From Variovorax sp. CF313 (GTDB lineage: Bacteria; Pseudomonadota; Gammaproteobacteria; Burkholderiales; Burkholderiaceae_C), in NCBI RefSeq assembly GCF_000282635.1, contig NZ_AKIW01000029.1, positions 1 through 39,200 of the forward strand: 39,200 bases of DNA, given 5' to 3'. Below the pieces are notes generated by a model that saw nothing but the letters and a program-made list of their open reading frames with translations, ran no database searches and was not told where the DNA came from. This document shows positions 18,019 to 29,289 of this stretch, piece after piece (the stretch's first letter is position 1; every line of letters starts with the position of its first letter). A program made the position numbers and the translations under genes.

Positions 18019-18130
18019 GATGACCCCCAGTCTTCGCGCACTTCGTGTCGCTTCGCCAACCCCCTTCCAGGGGGCAACACCAGCGGCCCGGCAAAGCCGG
18101 TTCCCCGGTGTTCCGCGACAAGGTCTCGAC
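18019..18130 (-). repeat. Dispersed ~100-nt stem-loop repeat, copy B
   Basis: It starts within a few bases of the glpS stop codon and fills most of the glpS-glpT gap. It is the reverse complement of copies A (1-104) and C (35659-35764). Stems are CACTTCGTG at 18039-18047, CCCCC-ttcca-GGGGG at 18060-18074 and CCGGC-aaa-GCCGG at 18088-18100. Loops differ from the other copies while the stems are unchanged. Since the operon reads rightwards, the repeat has the same orientation relative to transcription as the other two copies. Confidence 0.8.
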
Positions 18131-18176
18131 TGTTTCATGCATTGCGTATCACGCGGAAGCGTGAAGGAGAGCTGAC

Positions 18177-19243
18177 ATGGCACGCATCGATCTCGACCTG
18201 GCGCACGCCTACCGTGCGAACCCCACGCAGGACAGCGACTACGCGCTGCTCCCGCTGAAGATGAGCTTCCGCGACGGCGGCGCCTATGCCTTGCTCGGTC
18301 CCTCGGGCTGCGGCAAGACGACCATGCTGAACATCATCTCGGGCCTGCTCGTGCCTTCGCAGGGCACGGTGAGCTTCGACGGCCGCGACATGACGCGGGC
18401 CACGCCGCAGGAGCGCAACATCGCGCAGGTGTTCCAGTTCCCGGTGATCTACGACACCATGACCGTGGCCGAGAACCTCGCGTTCCCGCTGCGCAACCGC
18501 AAGGTGCCGGCCGACCAGATCAAGAAGCGCGTCGGCGAGATTGCCGAGATGCTCGACATGAGCGGGCAGCTCAACCAGCGCGCGGCCGGTCTGGCGGCTG
18601 ACGCCAAGCAGAAGATCTCGCTGGGACGCGGGCTGGTGCGCAGCGACGTGTCGGCGGTGCTGTTCGACGAGCCGCTCACCGTGATCGACCCGCACCTGAA
18701 GTGGCAGCTGCGCCGCAAGCTCAAGCAGATCCACCGCGAGTTGAAGCTCACGCTGATCTACGTGACGCACGACCAGGTCGAGGCGCTCACCTTCGCCGAA
18801 GAGGTGGTGGTGATGACGCGCGGCAAGGCCGTGCAGGTGGGCAGCGCCGACGCGCTGTTCGAGCGGCCGGCCCACACCTTCGTCGGGCATTTCATCGGTT
18901 CGCCGGGCATGAACTTCCTGTCGGCGCAGAGCGCGAACGGCACCATCGAAGTGGCAGGCACGCCGCTGGCGTCCACGCGCGAGCTGCCGCAGGGGCCGCT
19001 GAAGATCGGCATCCGCCCCGAGTACCTGCGTCTGTCGAATGCAGGCGCGGCCGGTGCGGTGCCGGCCGTGGTGAAGCAGGTGCAGGACGTGGGCACGCAC
19101 GTGATGCTGGGCGTGGAAGCCGGCGGTAGCCTGCTGAAGGTGCGGCTGCATTCGGACGACCGGCCGCCCGCAGTGGGAGACAGGGTATGGGTGCGGGTGC
19201 TAGACACGCACACCTGCTATTACAAGGATGAGGAACTGGTCGC

Positions 19244-19247
<4 letters not shown>
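18177..19247 (+). CDS. glpT: Glycerol ABC transporter ATPase 2
   Basis: This 356-aa second ATPase of the glycerol importer has a canonical Walker A (GPSGCGKTT, 41-49), Q-loop Gln87, Walker B (VLFDEP, 161-166) and switch His198 (YVTHDQVEAL). The ABC signature is not recognisable. The position of LSGGQ is occupied by LAADA (139-143), followed by KQKISLGRGL, which still aligns with the usual QQRVALARAL. The C-terminal TOBE-like domain is normal. Together with GlpS this predicts an asymmetric dimer: one composite site (GlpT Walker motifs plus GlpS LSGGQ) is complete and the other is degenerate. GAAGGAGAG precedes the ATG. The stop overlaps the glpP start (ATGA). Not to be confused with the E. coli GlpT antiporter. 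Confidence 0.93.
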
Positions 19248-20130
<883 letters not shown>

Positions 20131-20134
<4 letters not shown>

Positions 20135-20943
20135 ACGAGAAGAGATTTCACAAGCGCAGCATCTTCCTGGTGCTGTACATCCTGTTCGCGCTGTTGCCCA
20201 TCTACTGGATGGTCAACATGAGCTTCAAGACGAACGAGGAGATTCTGTCGAGCTTCTCGTTCTTCCCGCAGCAGCTCACCTGGGCCAATTACGCGCGCAT
20301 TTTCACCGACGAGTCGTGGTACTCGGGCTACATCAACAGCCTGATCTACGTGGCGATCAACACGGTCATCTCGCTCACCGTGGCGCTGCCTGCGGCCTAT
20401 GCGTTCTCGCGCTATTCGTTCCTGGGCGACAAGCACGTGTTCTTCTGGCTGCTGACCAACCGCATGACGCCGCCCGCGGTGTTCCTGCTGCCGTTCTTCC
20501 AGCTCTACAGCACGGTCGGCCTCATGGACACGCACCTGGGCGTGGCGCTCGCGCACCTGTTGTTCAACGTGCCGCTGGCGGTGTGGATCCTGGAGGGCTT
20601 CATGAGCGGCATCCCGCGCGAGATCGACGAGACGGCATATATCGACGGCTATTCGTTCCCGCGCTTCTTCCTCACCATCTTCCTGCCGCTCATCAAGGCC
20701 GGCGTGGGCGTGGCGGCGTTCTTCTGCTTCATGTTCAGCTGGGTCGAGCTGTTGCTGGCGCGCACGCTCACGAGCGTGAATGCCAAGCCCATCGTCGCGA
20801 CGATGACGCGCACGGTGAGCGCGTCGGGCATGGATTGGGCAACGCTGGCAGCGGCCGGCGTGCTGACCATCGTGCCGGGCGCGATCGTGATCTGGTTCGT
20901 GCGCCACTACATCGCAAAGGGTTTCGCGATGGGGCGCGTTTGA
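20131..20943 (+). CDS. glpQ: Glycerol ABC transporter permease 2
   Basis: A 270-aa MalG-type permease starting at ATG 20131 inside the glpP stop (ATGA overlap). A longer open frame upstream belongs to the glpP shadow and is not used. There are six predicted membrane helices. The EAA loop reads IPREIDETAYIDGYSFPRFF (about 162-181). With GlpP it forms the channel for glycerol across the inner membrane. Length and topology are normal for the family. Confidence 0.92.
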
Positions 20944-20952
20944 ATGATGGCT

Positions 20953-20984
20953 TCTCTCCCTCTCCCGGAAGGGGAAGGAGCAAG
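20953..20984. repeat. Single REP-like hairpin unit between glpQ and glpU
   Basis: The reverse complement of this stretch matches the first arm of the repeat at 14251-14293 over about 27 nt with few changes. It folds as CTCCCTCTCCC / GGGGAAGGAG. It begins 10 nt after the glpQ stop codon, inside the glycerol operon. Confidence 0.6.
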
Positions 20985-21004
20985 AAAAGACAAGGAAATA
21001 GAGC

Positions 21005-21313
21005 ATGTTCGACTGGATGGTATGGACCACCCCCGTGGCCGTTTTCTTCAGCTGCATCGCACTCATGCTGGTCGGCATGACGGTGTGGGAATTCAAGTCG
21101 CCCACCACGCTGCGGCGCGGCTGGCTGCCGATGGCCACCACACGTGGCGACCGGCTGTTCATCGGGCTGCTGTCGGCGGCGTATGTGAACCTGGTCTTCA
21201 TCGGCCTGGCGGGCAAGTTCCAGGAGTGGTTCAGCCTCGAGGCCGAGCCTTCGATCTGGATCAGCTTCGTGCTGTCGATGGGCCTGCTCGCGCTGGTGAT
21301 GCGCAAGGGCTGA
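21005..21313 (+). CDS. glpU: Small membrane protein of the glycerol transporter (DUF2160)
   Basis: A 102-aa protein with three hydrophobic segments (about 7-27, 50-72 and 83-98). It corresponds to the small DUF2160 protein that sits between the permease and binding-protein genes in glycerol ABC operons and is named GlpU in rhizobia. Its function is not known to me; an accessory membrane subunit is plausible. AAGGA precedes the ATG at good spacing. A 100-nt gap with a hairpin follows before glpV. Confidence 0.85.
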   Translation: MFDWMVWTTPVAVFFSCIALMLVGMTVWEFKSPTTLRRGWLPMATTRGDRLFIGLLSAAYVNLVFIGLAGKFQEWFSLEAEPSIWISFVLSMGLLALVMRKG

Positions 21314-21342
21314 ACATTTCCTTTCGTCTTCTCAGACGCGTT

Positions 21343-21368
21343 CCGGCTCTCCGCCTCCCCGGAGCCGT
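21343..21368 (+). promoter_or_regulatory. Intercistronic hairpin ahead of glpV
   Basis: CGGCTC (21344-21349) pairs with GAGCCG (21362-21367) around a 12-nt loop, in the 100-nt gap between glpU and glpV, with no T-run after it. A stem here could act as a processing or stability element that allows the binding protein to be made in excess over the membrane subunits, as is common for ABC importers. Confidence 0.4.
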
Positions 21369-21413
21369 GATCGAACACAACACCGGGGAAGCAACAACCG
21401 AGGAGACAACTTC

Positions 21414-23147
<1,734 letters not shown>

Positions 23148-23187
23148 GCCTTGCACACAGCGTCCGCGTTCTGAAAAGATCGCCGTG

Positions 23188-23222
23188 ACAAGGGCCGTGC
23201 CGCGAGGTGCGGCCCTTTTTGT
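23188..23222 (+). terminator. Rho-independent terminator of the glycerol operon
   Basis: AGGGCCG (23191-23197) pairs with CGGCCCT (23210-23216) and is followed by a run of T. It lies 43 nt after the glpV stop and separates the glycerol operon from the biosynthetic cluster downstream. Confidence 0.85.
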
Positions 23223-23346
23223 TCTTTTCCCGCATTGCGGCCATATGACCGATCCGGCCGTCTGATTGTCGCGACGCATGACCAATGGCAGATGCGTTCG
23301 GCACGGGCTTCGCGTACATTCGACGGCCCCCGAAACGCCACCGCCA

Positions 23347-24351
23347 GTGACCTCCAGCCTTTCCAGCCCCCCACGCACGGACCCAGCAGCCGCCCTTCGA
23401 AGCGTCAAGCGCGTCCTGGTCCTGCGCTATTCGCAGTCCGGCCAGCTCGACGAGGTCGCCGAGCAGATCGCCGCCCCGCTGCGCGCCGACCCGTCGATCC
23501 AGGTGCACGAAGAAACACTGCGGCCGCAGAAGCCGTATCCCTTTCCCTGGCCCTTCCTGACTTTCTTCGATGCCTTCCCCGAGTCGGCCCACATGAAGCC
23601 GCAGCCGCTCGCGCCGCTGTCGCTCACGGGCGAGGAAGACTTCGACCTGATCGTGCTGCCCTACCAGGTGTGGTTCCTGGCACCTTCGCAGCCCGTTGCG
23701 GCTTTTCTGAAGCACCCGGTGGCGGCGCGGCTGCTCAAGGGCAAACCTGTGGTCACGGTCATCGCGTGCCGCAACATGTGGCTGCTGGCCCATGAGAAGC
23801 TCAAGGGCATGCTCGATGACGTGGGCGCGCGCCTGATCGACAACGTGGTGCTCACCGACCCCGGCCCCACGCTCGCCACCTTCTTCACCACGCCGGCCTG
23901 GCTGATCTGGGGCCGCAAGCGCGGCTTCTGGGGCATGCCCGATGCCGGGCTCAGCACCAGGCAGATCCGCGGCACCGCCCGCTTCGGGCGTGCCCTGCGC
24001 GATGCGTTGCACAGCGGCCAGGAGCGTGGGACGCAGCCTTTGCTGGCCGGCCTGGGCGCCGTGCGGGCCGACGCGAAATTGCTCATCAGCGAGAAGGCCG
24101 GCACCCGCAGCTTCTACCTGTGGGGCAAGCTGATCATGGCGGCCGGCGGTCCGGGTGCGTGGCAGCGCAAGCCGCTGCTGCTGTTGTACGTGCTGTTCCT
24201 GATCGCGCTGATCGTCACGGTGGTGCCGGTGAGCCTGACGCTGCAGGCGCTCCTGCGGCCTTTGTTCAGAGGGTGGCTGACTAAAATGACGGCTCAATTC
24301 GAGTGCCCGTCGGGCTCGGCCACGGATCGCACTGCTCTCTATGACAACTGA
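23347..24351 (+). CDS. darA: DarA-like dialkylresorcinol/flexirubin biosynthesis enzyme
   Basis: A 334-aa protein with a flavodoxin-like start (VKRVLVLRYSQSGQL). Family-typical segments include PYPFPWP, FDLIVLPYQVWFLAPSQPV, PVVTVIACRNMW and LIDNVVLTDPGPTLATFFTT. These match the proteins annotated as dialkylresorcinol condensing enzyme DarA, which act as the aromatising partner of DarB in making dialkylresorcinols. A hydrophobic helix near residues 275-300 suggests membrane contact. The start is uncertain: I chose GTG at 23347, 20 residues ahead of the first beta strand; ATG at 23278 and GTG at 23266 are possible but lack ribosome sites. Its end overlaps the KAS III gene by 11 nt. Family call is strong; the product made here is unknown. 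Confidence 0.85.
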   Translation: MTSSLSSPPRTDPAAALRSVKRVLVLRYSQSGQLDEVAEQIAAPLRADPSIQVHEETLRPQKPYPFPWPFLTFFDAFPESAHMKPQPLAPLSLTGEEDFDLIVLPYQVWFLAPSQPVAAFLKHPVAARLLKGKPVVTVIACRNMWLLAHEKLKGMLDDVGARLIDNVVLTDPGPTLATFFTTPAWLIWGRKRGFWGMPDAGLSTRQIRGTARFGRALRDALHSGQERGTQPLLAGLGAVRADAKLLISEKAGTRSFYLWGKLIMAAGGPGAWQRKPLLLLYVLFLIALIVTVVPVSLTLQALLRPLFRGWLTKMTAQFECPSGSATDRTALYDN

Positions 24352-25474
24352 TGTCTTCCTGACCCGCACCGCCGCCTTTCTGCCGTTTCCCCCCGTCAGC
24401 AATGAAGACATCGAAGACGTCCTCGGCCGCATCGGCGGCAAGGCTTCTCGCGCGCGGCGGCTGATTCTTCGCAGCAACGGCATCCAGTCGCGCCACTACG
24501 CCATCGACCGCGCCACCGGCGAGCTGGCCATGAGCAACGCGCAGCTCACCGCCTCGGCCATCCGCGCGCTCGGCGATATCGGCCCGGTCGACTGCCTCGT
24601 CACCGGCACCTCGCTGCCCGACCAGCTCATGCCCAACCACGCGGTGATGGTGCATGGCGAACTCGGCTGGCCCCGGCTCGAAGTGGTGGCCTGCGCGGGC
24701 ATCTGCCTGGCCGGCGCCACCGCGCTGAAGCATGCGTGGCTCTCGGTGCGCGCGGGCGATGCGCAGCGTGCGGTGGCCACGGGTTCGGAGCTGGCCTCGG
24801 CCGTCATGCGCGGCTCGCGCTTCGAGGCCGAGCTGGAGCACAAGCTCGAGGCGCTGGAGGCGCGGCCCGAACTGGCCTTCGAGAAGGACTTCCTGCGCTG
24901 GATGCTGTCCGACGGCGCCGGCGCGGTGCTGCTGGAGCGCGAGCCGCGCGGGCCGCTGTCGCTGCGTGTCGATTGGATCGACCTGTCGTCGGCTGCGCAT
25001 GAGCTGCCGGTGTGCATGTACGCCGGCGCCGAGAAGAATGCCGAAGGCGGCCTCGACGGCTGGGGGCGCAAGACGCCCGCCGAATGGCAGAGCGAGTCGA
25101 CCTTCGCCGTGAAGCAGGACGTGCGCCTGCTCAACGAGAACATCGTGCGCGCCACGCTGGGCGAGCCGCTGGCGGCCATCATCGAGCGGCGCGGGCTGAA
25201 GTCGGCGGACATCGACTGGTTTTTGCCGCACCTGTCGTCGCAGTACTTCGTCGAGCCGGTGAGCCAGTGCCTCGAATCGCTGGGCCTGCCGATTCCGCGC
25301 GAGCGCTGGTTCAGCAATCTTGCGAGCAAGGGCAACACGGGTTCGGCGTCGCCTTACATCATGCTCGACGAGCTGTTCCGCTCGGGCCGCATCCAGCGTG
25401 GCCAGAAGCTGCTGATGTTCGTGCCGGAGAGCGGCCGCTTCTCCAGCGGCTTCATCTACATGGAGGCTGTGTAG
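24341..25474 (+). CDS. Beta-ketoacyl-ACP synthase III-type enzyme (DarB-like)
   Basis: A 377-aa thiolase-fold condensing enzyme. The KAS III triad is intact: Cys118 (VVACAGICLAG), His297 (FLPHLSSQ) and Asn332 (KGNTGSAS). It would accept an acyl group and condense it with an ACP- or CoA-bound partner. Its pairing with the DarA-like gene (11-nt overlap) suggests the DarB role, in which two beta-ketoacyl chains are joined and cyclised to a cyclohexanedione/resorcinol ring. I cannot distinguish DarB from other KAS III homologues without a tree. Confidence 0.88.
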   Translation: MTTDVFLTRTAAFLPFPPVSNEDIEDVLGRIGGKASRARRLILRSNGIQSRHYAIDRATGELAMSNAQLTASAIRALGDIGPVDCLVTGTSLPDQLMPNHAVMVHGELGWPRLEVVACAGICLAGATALKHAWLSVRAGDAQRAVATGSELASAVMRGSRFEAELEHKLEALEARPELAFEKDFLRWMLSDGAGAVLLEREPRGPLSLRVDWIDLSSAAHELPVCMYAGAEKNAEGGLDGWGRKTPAEWQSESTFAVKQDVRLLNENIVRATLGEPLAAIIERRGLKSADIDWFLPHLSSQYFVEPVSQCLESLGLPIPRERWFSNLASKGNTGSASPYIMLDELFRSGRIQRGQKLLMFVPESGRFSSGFIYMEAV

Positions 25475-25476
25475 CC

Positions 25477-25872
25477 ATGGATCTCGATGCAGTACCGCAG
25501 GAGGGCAATGCGACCCTCGACGGCCATTCCAAGCTGATGTACGCCCGCGACGCGCAGGGCCGCGTCGTCACCACCACTTCGCGCGGCTGGGAGGCGGAGG
25601 AGATCGTCACCAGCCATGCGGTCGACGTGCTCGTCGAACAGGCGCAGGCCGCGAAGGAGCGCGTGAAGGCGGGGCAGGCCTCGCCGCTCGAATACTGGAT
25701 GTACGAGCGCCGCATGGACGTGGCGCTGCTCTCGCAGACCAGCGGCTTCTGGCAATGGCGCGTACGGCGCCACCTGCAGCCGCGCCATTTCGCGGCGCTG
25801 TCGCCGGCCCAGCTCGCGCGCTACGGCGAAGCGCTGGGGCTTTCCGTCTCCACCTTGCAGGGCCTGCCGTGA
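25477..25872 (+). CDS. Unrecognised 131-aa protein of the biosynthetic cluster
   Basis: A 131-aa soluble protein starting at ATG 25477, 2 nt after the KAS III stop, and overlapping the next gene by 4 nt (GTGA). I recognise no motif. It is charged, has no signal peptide or membrane segment, and has an aromatic patch WMYERR...FWQWRVRRHL near residues 74-98. Coupling on both sides makes it part of the pathway. A carrier, tailoring or scaffold role is possible. Confidence 0.7.
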   Translation: MDLDAVPQEGNATLDGHSKLMYARDAQGRVVTTTSRGWEAEEIVTSHAVDVLVEQAQAAKERVKAGQASPLEYWMYERRMDVALLSQTSGFWQWRVRRHLQPRHFAALSPAQLARYGEALGLSVSTLQGLP

Positions 25873-26849
25873 ACTTCCAACACCAACAGGCGGCGCATTG
25901 CGAAAGCGGCGTCATCTCCAGCCTGATGCGCCACCACGGCGCACCGATGAGCGAGAGCATGGCGCTCGGCCTGTCGTCCGCGATCTCGTTCGCGTACCTG
26001 CCGTTCATCAAGCTGTCGGGCCTGCCGCTCATTTCGTACCGCATGCCGCCCAAGGCCATCATCAAGGGCCTGCTGGCGCCGATGGCCGCCCGCTTCCGCT
26101 TCGAGACCTTTCGCAGCGCCGAGGCCGGACAGCAGCGGCTCGATGCTTTGCTGGCCGATGGCCAGCTGGTGGGCCTGCAGACCTCGGTCTACTGGCTGCC
26201 GTACTTTCCGCCGAACATGCGCTTCCACTTCAATGCGCACAACCTGCTGGTGTACGGGAAGGACGGCGATGACTACCTGATCAGCGACCCGGTGTTCGAG
26301 GAGCCCGTGCGCTGCCCGAGCGGCGACCTGGCACGCGCTCGCTTCGCCAAGGGCGTGCTGGCGCCGAAGGGGCTCATGTATTACCCGCAGGCCATCGATC
26401 GCAAGACGGTCGATGCGGCCTCCGTGGTCAAGGCCATCCGCAAGACGGTGCGCAACATGCTGGCGCCCATTCCCATCGTCGGCGTACGCGGCATGCGCAT
26501 GCTGGCCAAGCGCATGCAGAAGCTGTCGCCGACCGATCCGCGCAGCGTCGACTTCATCGGCCACGTGGTGCGCATGCAGGAAGAAATCGGCACGGGCGGG
26601 GCGGGTTTCCGCTTCATCTATGCGGGTTTCCTGCAAGAGGCGGCACAGCTGCTCGACAAGCCGCAACTGCAGCAGATGTCCGAGCGGCTGATCGCCATCG
26701 GCGACGGCTGGCGTGCGTTCGCGCTCAAGGCGGCGCGCATGGTGAAGGGGCGAGAGGCGGTCGACCCCGCCGCGCTGGCTGCCAAGCTGCACGAGCAGGC
26801 GCTGCAGGAAGAAAACTTCTTTCGCGACCTGAAGGCTGCCGTGGCCTGA
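25869..26849 (+). CDS. BtrH-like acyl-ACP:amine acyltransferase
   Basis: A 326-aa protein with the BtrH N-terminal papain-like fold. In butirosin biosynthesis BtrH moves an acyl chain from an ACP to an amine. A candidate catalytic triad is visible as Cys11 (AAHCESG), His124 (FNAHNLLVYG) and Asp140 (LISDPVF). The C-terminal ~150 residues are helical, like the DUF4872 region usually fused to this domain. The GTG start overlaps the previous stop, fixing the N-terminus just before the Cys. With an ACP gene in the same operon (29014-29289), it most likely unloads the ACP product onto an unknown amine, or hydrolyses it. Confidence 0.85.
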   Translation: MNFQHQQAAHCESGVISSLMRHHGAPMSESMALGLSSAISFAYLPFIKLSGLPLISYRMPPKAIIKGLLAPMAARFRFETFRSAEAGQQRLDALLADGQLVGLQTSVYWLPYFPPNMRFHFNAHNLLVYGKDGDDYLISDPVFEEPVRCPSGDLARARFAKGVLAPKGLMYYPQAIDRKTVDAASVVKAIRKTVRNMLAPIPIVGVRGMRMLAKRMQKLSPTDPRSVDFIGHVVRMQEEIGTGGAGFRFIYAGFLQEAAQLLDKPQLQQMSERLIAIGDGWRAFALKAARMVKGREAVDPAALAAKLHEQALQEENFFRDLKAAVA

Positions 26850-26942
26850 GATGGGGCGTTGTTCTTTTCTCCTTGTTGTTCGTTGTTCGGGGCGCGATCA
26901 CGCCGACACGCCCCCGTCACCCGGCAACTCGAGGCCAGACCC

Positions 26943-27851
26943 ATGCTCGAGTTGAAGACCCTCGGTCACCGGTATCCGAACGCCGATACCCCCGCGCTGG
27001 TGGACGTGTCGCTCGCCGTGCCACGGGGCTGCGTGCTGGGCCTGCTGGGCCCCAACGGCGCGGGCAAGACCACGCTGATCTCGCACTTGTCGGGCGCGTT
27101 GGCCGTGCAGTCGGGCGAGATCCTCATCGACGGCCAGCCGCTGCAGCAGGTGCGTGCGAAGGCCCCGACGCGCATCGCGGTGGCACCTCAGGAGCAGGCG
27201 TTCTATCCGATGCTCACCGTGGCCGAGAACCTGGCGGTGTTCGCCGCTGCGGGAAGGCTGTCGGGCCCGCGCAAGAAGGAGCGGATCGAGGCCTGCACGC
27301 AATTCGCGCAGCTGGAGCAGTTCGCGGGCGTGCGCGCCGAGCGGCTCTCGGGCGGCCTCAAGCGCCGGCTCAACCTTGCGATTGCCTTGCTGCCCGAGCC
27401 CGAGCTGATGCTGTTCGACGAGCCCACCGTGGGCGTCGATCCGCAATCGCGCGCGTTCATCCTCGACGCGATCCGGAGCCTCGCGCAGCAGGGCGCGGCG
27501 GTGATCTACGCCTCGCACTACATGGAGGAGATCGAGGCCATTGCAGATCGCGTCGCCATCCTCGACCGTGGACACGTGCTGCGCGAAGGCTCGCTCGACG
27601 GGCTGCTGTCGAAGAGCGCGATGCTGCTCACGCTGGCCGCCGACGGGCTCGACGCCGGCATGCTCTCGCGCTTCGGCACGGTGGAGCAGGGCGGCGCGCA
27701 CTGGCGCATTCACCTGAACGCAGGGAGCGGCCCGGGGCCGGTGCTGGCTGCTCTGGAAGCCGCGGGCATCGAGGTGCGCCACGCCGAATTCGGCCGCCAT
27801 GACCTGGAGCAGCTGTTCATGGCGCTCACCCACCGCTCGTTGCGCGACTGA
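26943..27851 (+). CDS. ABC exporter ATPase
   Basis: A 302-aa ATPase of the ABC-2/DrrA (CcmA-like) class. Walker A is GPNGAGKTT (about 35-43), the signature LSGGLKRRL, Walker B LMLFDEPTVGVDP and switch His in YASHYMEEIE, all intact. It pairs with the permease that follows after 8 nt. ATG 26943 is chosen over an upstream GTG-type extension because the domain begins immediately (MLELKTLGHRYP). A 93-nt T-rich gap precedes it, the largest break inside the cluster. Export of the cluster's product is the natural inference. Confidence 0.93.
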   Translation: MLELKTLGHRYPNADTPALVDVSLAVPRGCVLGLLGPNGAGKTTLISHLSGALAVQSGEILIDGQPLQQVRAKAPTRIAVAPQEQAFYPMLTVAENLAVFAAAGRLSGPRKKERIEACTQFAQLEQFAGVRAERLSGGLKRRLNLAIALLPEPELMLFDEPTVGVDPQSRAFILDAIRSLAQQGAAVIYASHYMEEIEAIADRVAILDRGHVLREGSLDGLLSKSAMLLTLAADGLDAGMLSRFGTVEQGGAHWRIHLNAGSGPGPVLAALEAAGIEVRHAEFGRHDLEQLFMALTHRSLRD

Positions 27852-27859
27852 AGAACCCC

Positions 27860-29017
27860 ATGCTCCTCGCGCTCATCAAGAAAGAACTGCTCGCCCTCGT
27901 GCGCGACATGCACGGCCTTGCCGCGCTGTTCCTGATGCCGATGGTCTTCATCGTGCTGATGTCGCTCACGCTGAAGGATATCTACCGCCCGCCGCTGGCC
28001 GAGCTGAGCTACGCCATCGACATGCGAGACACGGCCACGCCCGCGCAGTGGCTCAAGCAACTCTGGCAGCGCAACCATGGCGCGCCGCAGCCGCTTGGCA
28101 ATGACTGGCAGGCACGGCTGCGCAACGGCTCGCTCAAGTACGTGATCGTGATGGAGCCGGGCCTGTCGCAAGAGCTGGAGTCGGCCGCGCTGTCGACCAG
28201 GGCGTACATCCATCTGCTGACCGAACCCGGCATCGACGCCAACCTGTTCAACGCGCTGCGCGCCGAACTCATCGGCGCCTCGGGCGAGCTCAAGGCGCGC
28301 CTTGCGCTGGCGGTGCCCGGCACGGCCAGCCCCGCGCCCGAGGCGTCCATCGAGGCGATGGTGCGCGCCGAGCGCTTCTCTACCGCCGGCCCGCGGCCGA
28401 CCTCGGTGCAGCAGAACGTGCCGGCTTGGCTGGTGTTCGGCATGTTCTTCGTGGTGGCCTCGCTGTCCAGCCTGTTCGTGCAGGAGCGCAGCTCGGGCGC
28501 GCTCGGACGGCTGCAGGGCCTGGGCGTGTCGCGCACCATGCTGCTGATGTCGAAGGCGCTGCCGTACCTGGGCGTGAACGCGCTGCAGGCCGTGCTGATG
28601 CTCGCGGCCGGCATCTGGTTCATGCCGCTGATCGGCGGCGACGCGCTGTCGCTCGCGGGCATCCATTGGGGCGCGCTGCTGTTGTCGCTCGCGGCCGTGA
28701 GCCTCGCGGCGGTGAGCCTGTCGCTCGCGCTGGCTTGCCTGGTGCGCAGCCACGCGCAGGCGGCCACCATCGGGCCGATGGTCAATGTGCTGATGGCGGC
28801 GGCGGGCGGCATCATGGTGCCCAAGTTCGTCATGCCGGGTTTCATGCAGCGGCTGGTCGAGATTTCCCCGATGAACTGGGGGCTCGAAGCGCTGCTGACC
28901 GTGCTGCTGCGTGGCGGCGGCGTGGCCGATGCGCTGCCGCAGATCGGCCGGCTGGCCGTGTTCGCGGCGCTGATGTTTCTTCTGGCTGTTTTTCTGTTTC
29001 GCAGGCGCGCATCGTGA
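27860..29017 (+). CDS. ABC-2 type exporter permease
   Basis: A 385-aa membrane protein with one N-terminal helix (about 22-40), a large extracytoplasmic domain (about 45-185) and five further helices, the standard ABC-2 type topology. The segment LFVQERSSGALGRLQGLGVS before helix 3 is characteristic. It forms the exporter with the ATPase encoded just upstream. Its stop overlaps the GTG start of the ACP gene by 4 nt, tying transport to biosynthesis. Confidence 0.93.
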   Translation: MLLALIKKELLALVRDMHGLAALFLMPMVFIVLMSLTLKDIYRPPLAELSYAIDMRDTATPAQWLKQLWQRNHGAPQPLGNDWQARLRNGSLKYVIVMEPGLSQELESAALSTRAYIHLLTEPGIDANLFNALRAELIGASGELKARLALAVPGTASPAPEASIEAMVRAERFSTAGPRPTSVQQNVPAWLVFGMFFVVASLSSLFVQERSSGALGRLQGLGVSRTMLLMSKALPYLGVNALQAVLMLAAGIWFMPLIGGDALSLAGIHWGALLLSLAAVSLAAVSLSLALACLVRSHAQAATIGPMVNVLMAAAGGIMVPKFVMPGFMQRLVEISPMNWGLEALLTVLLRGGGVADALPQIGRLAVFAALMFLLAVFLFRRRAS

Positions 29018-29289
29018 GCACCACCGTCACCCCTGAATTCATTGCCAGCCTCAAGGCCATGGTGCTCGAAGCCGTCGAGAAGGACGCGCCCCCGGGCGGC
29101 CTCGGCGACGACGAGCCATTGTTCGGCCCCGAGGCCCGGCTCGACCTCGACTCGCTCGACGCGCTCCAGGTGTCGATGACGATCCAGCAGCGCTTCGGCG
29201 TGCGCATGCCCGACAGCAAGGAAACACGCCGGGCGATGACTTCCATCGCTCATCTGGCGGAACACCTCGCGCTGGCGGGCAAGGCATGA
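29014..29289 (+). CDS. Acyl carrier protein
   Basis: A 91-aa carrier protein. The phosphopantetheine site is Ser47 in LDLDSLDALQ. It is distinct from the housekeeping AcpP in sequence (LFGPEARLDLDSLD) and slightly longer. The GTG start overlaps the permease stop; its own stop overlaps the ketosynthase start (ATGA). It is expected to carry the growing chain for the KS and to present the product to the BtrH-like transferase. No phosphopantetheinyl transferase is in the window, so a housekeeping one must load it. Confidence 0.93.
   Translation: MSTTVTPEFIASLKAMVLEAVEKDAPPGGLGDDEPLFGPEARLDLDSLDALQVSMTIQQRFGVRMPDSKETRRAMTSIAHLAEHLALAGKA

Noticed and set aside
18020..18175. A 51-codon ORF running through repeat copy B, ending just before glpT
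   Set aside because: It is encoded almost wholly by the dispersed repeat; copy C is open in different frames, so the constraint is on the nucleic acid rather than on a peptide.
26850..26942. T-rich repeat of TTGTTC in the gap before the exporter ATPase as a regulatory element or internal promoter
   Set aside because: The repetition is short and irregular and no promoter pair or stem-loop is evident.
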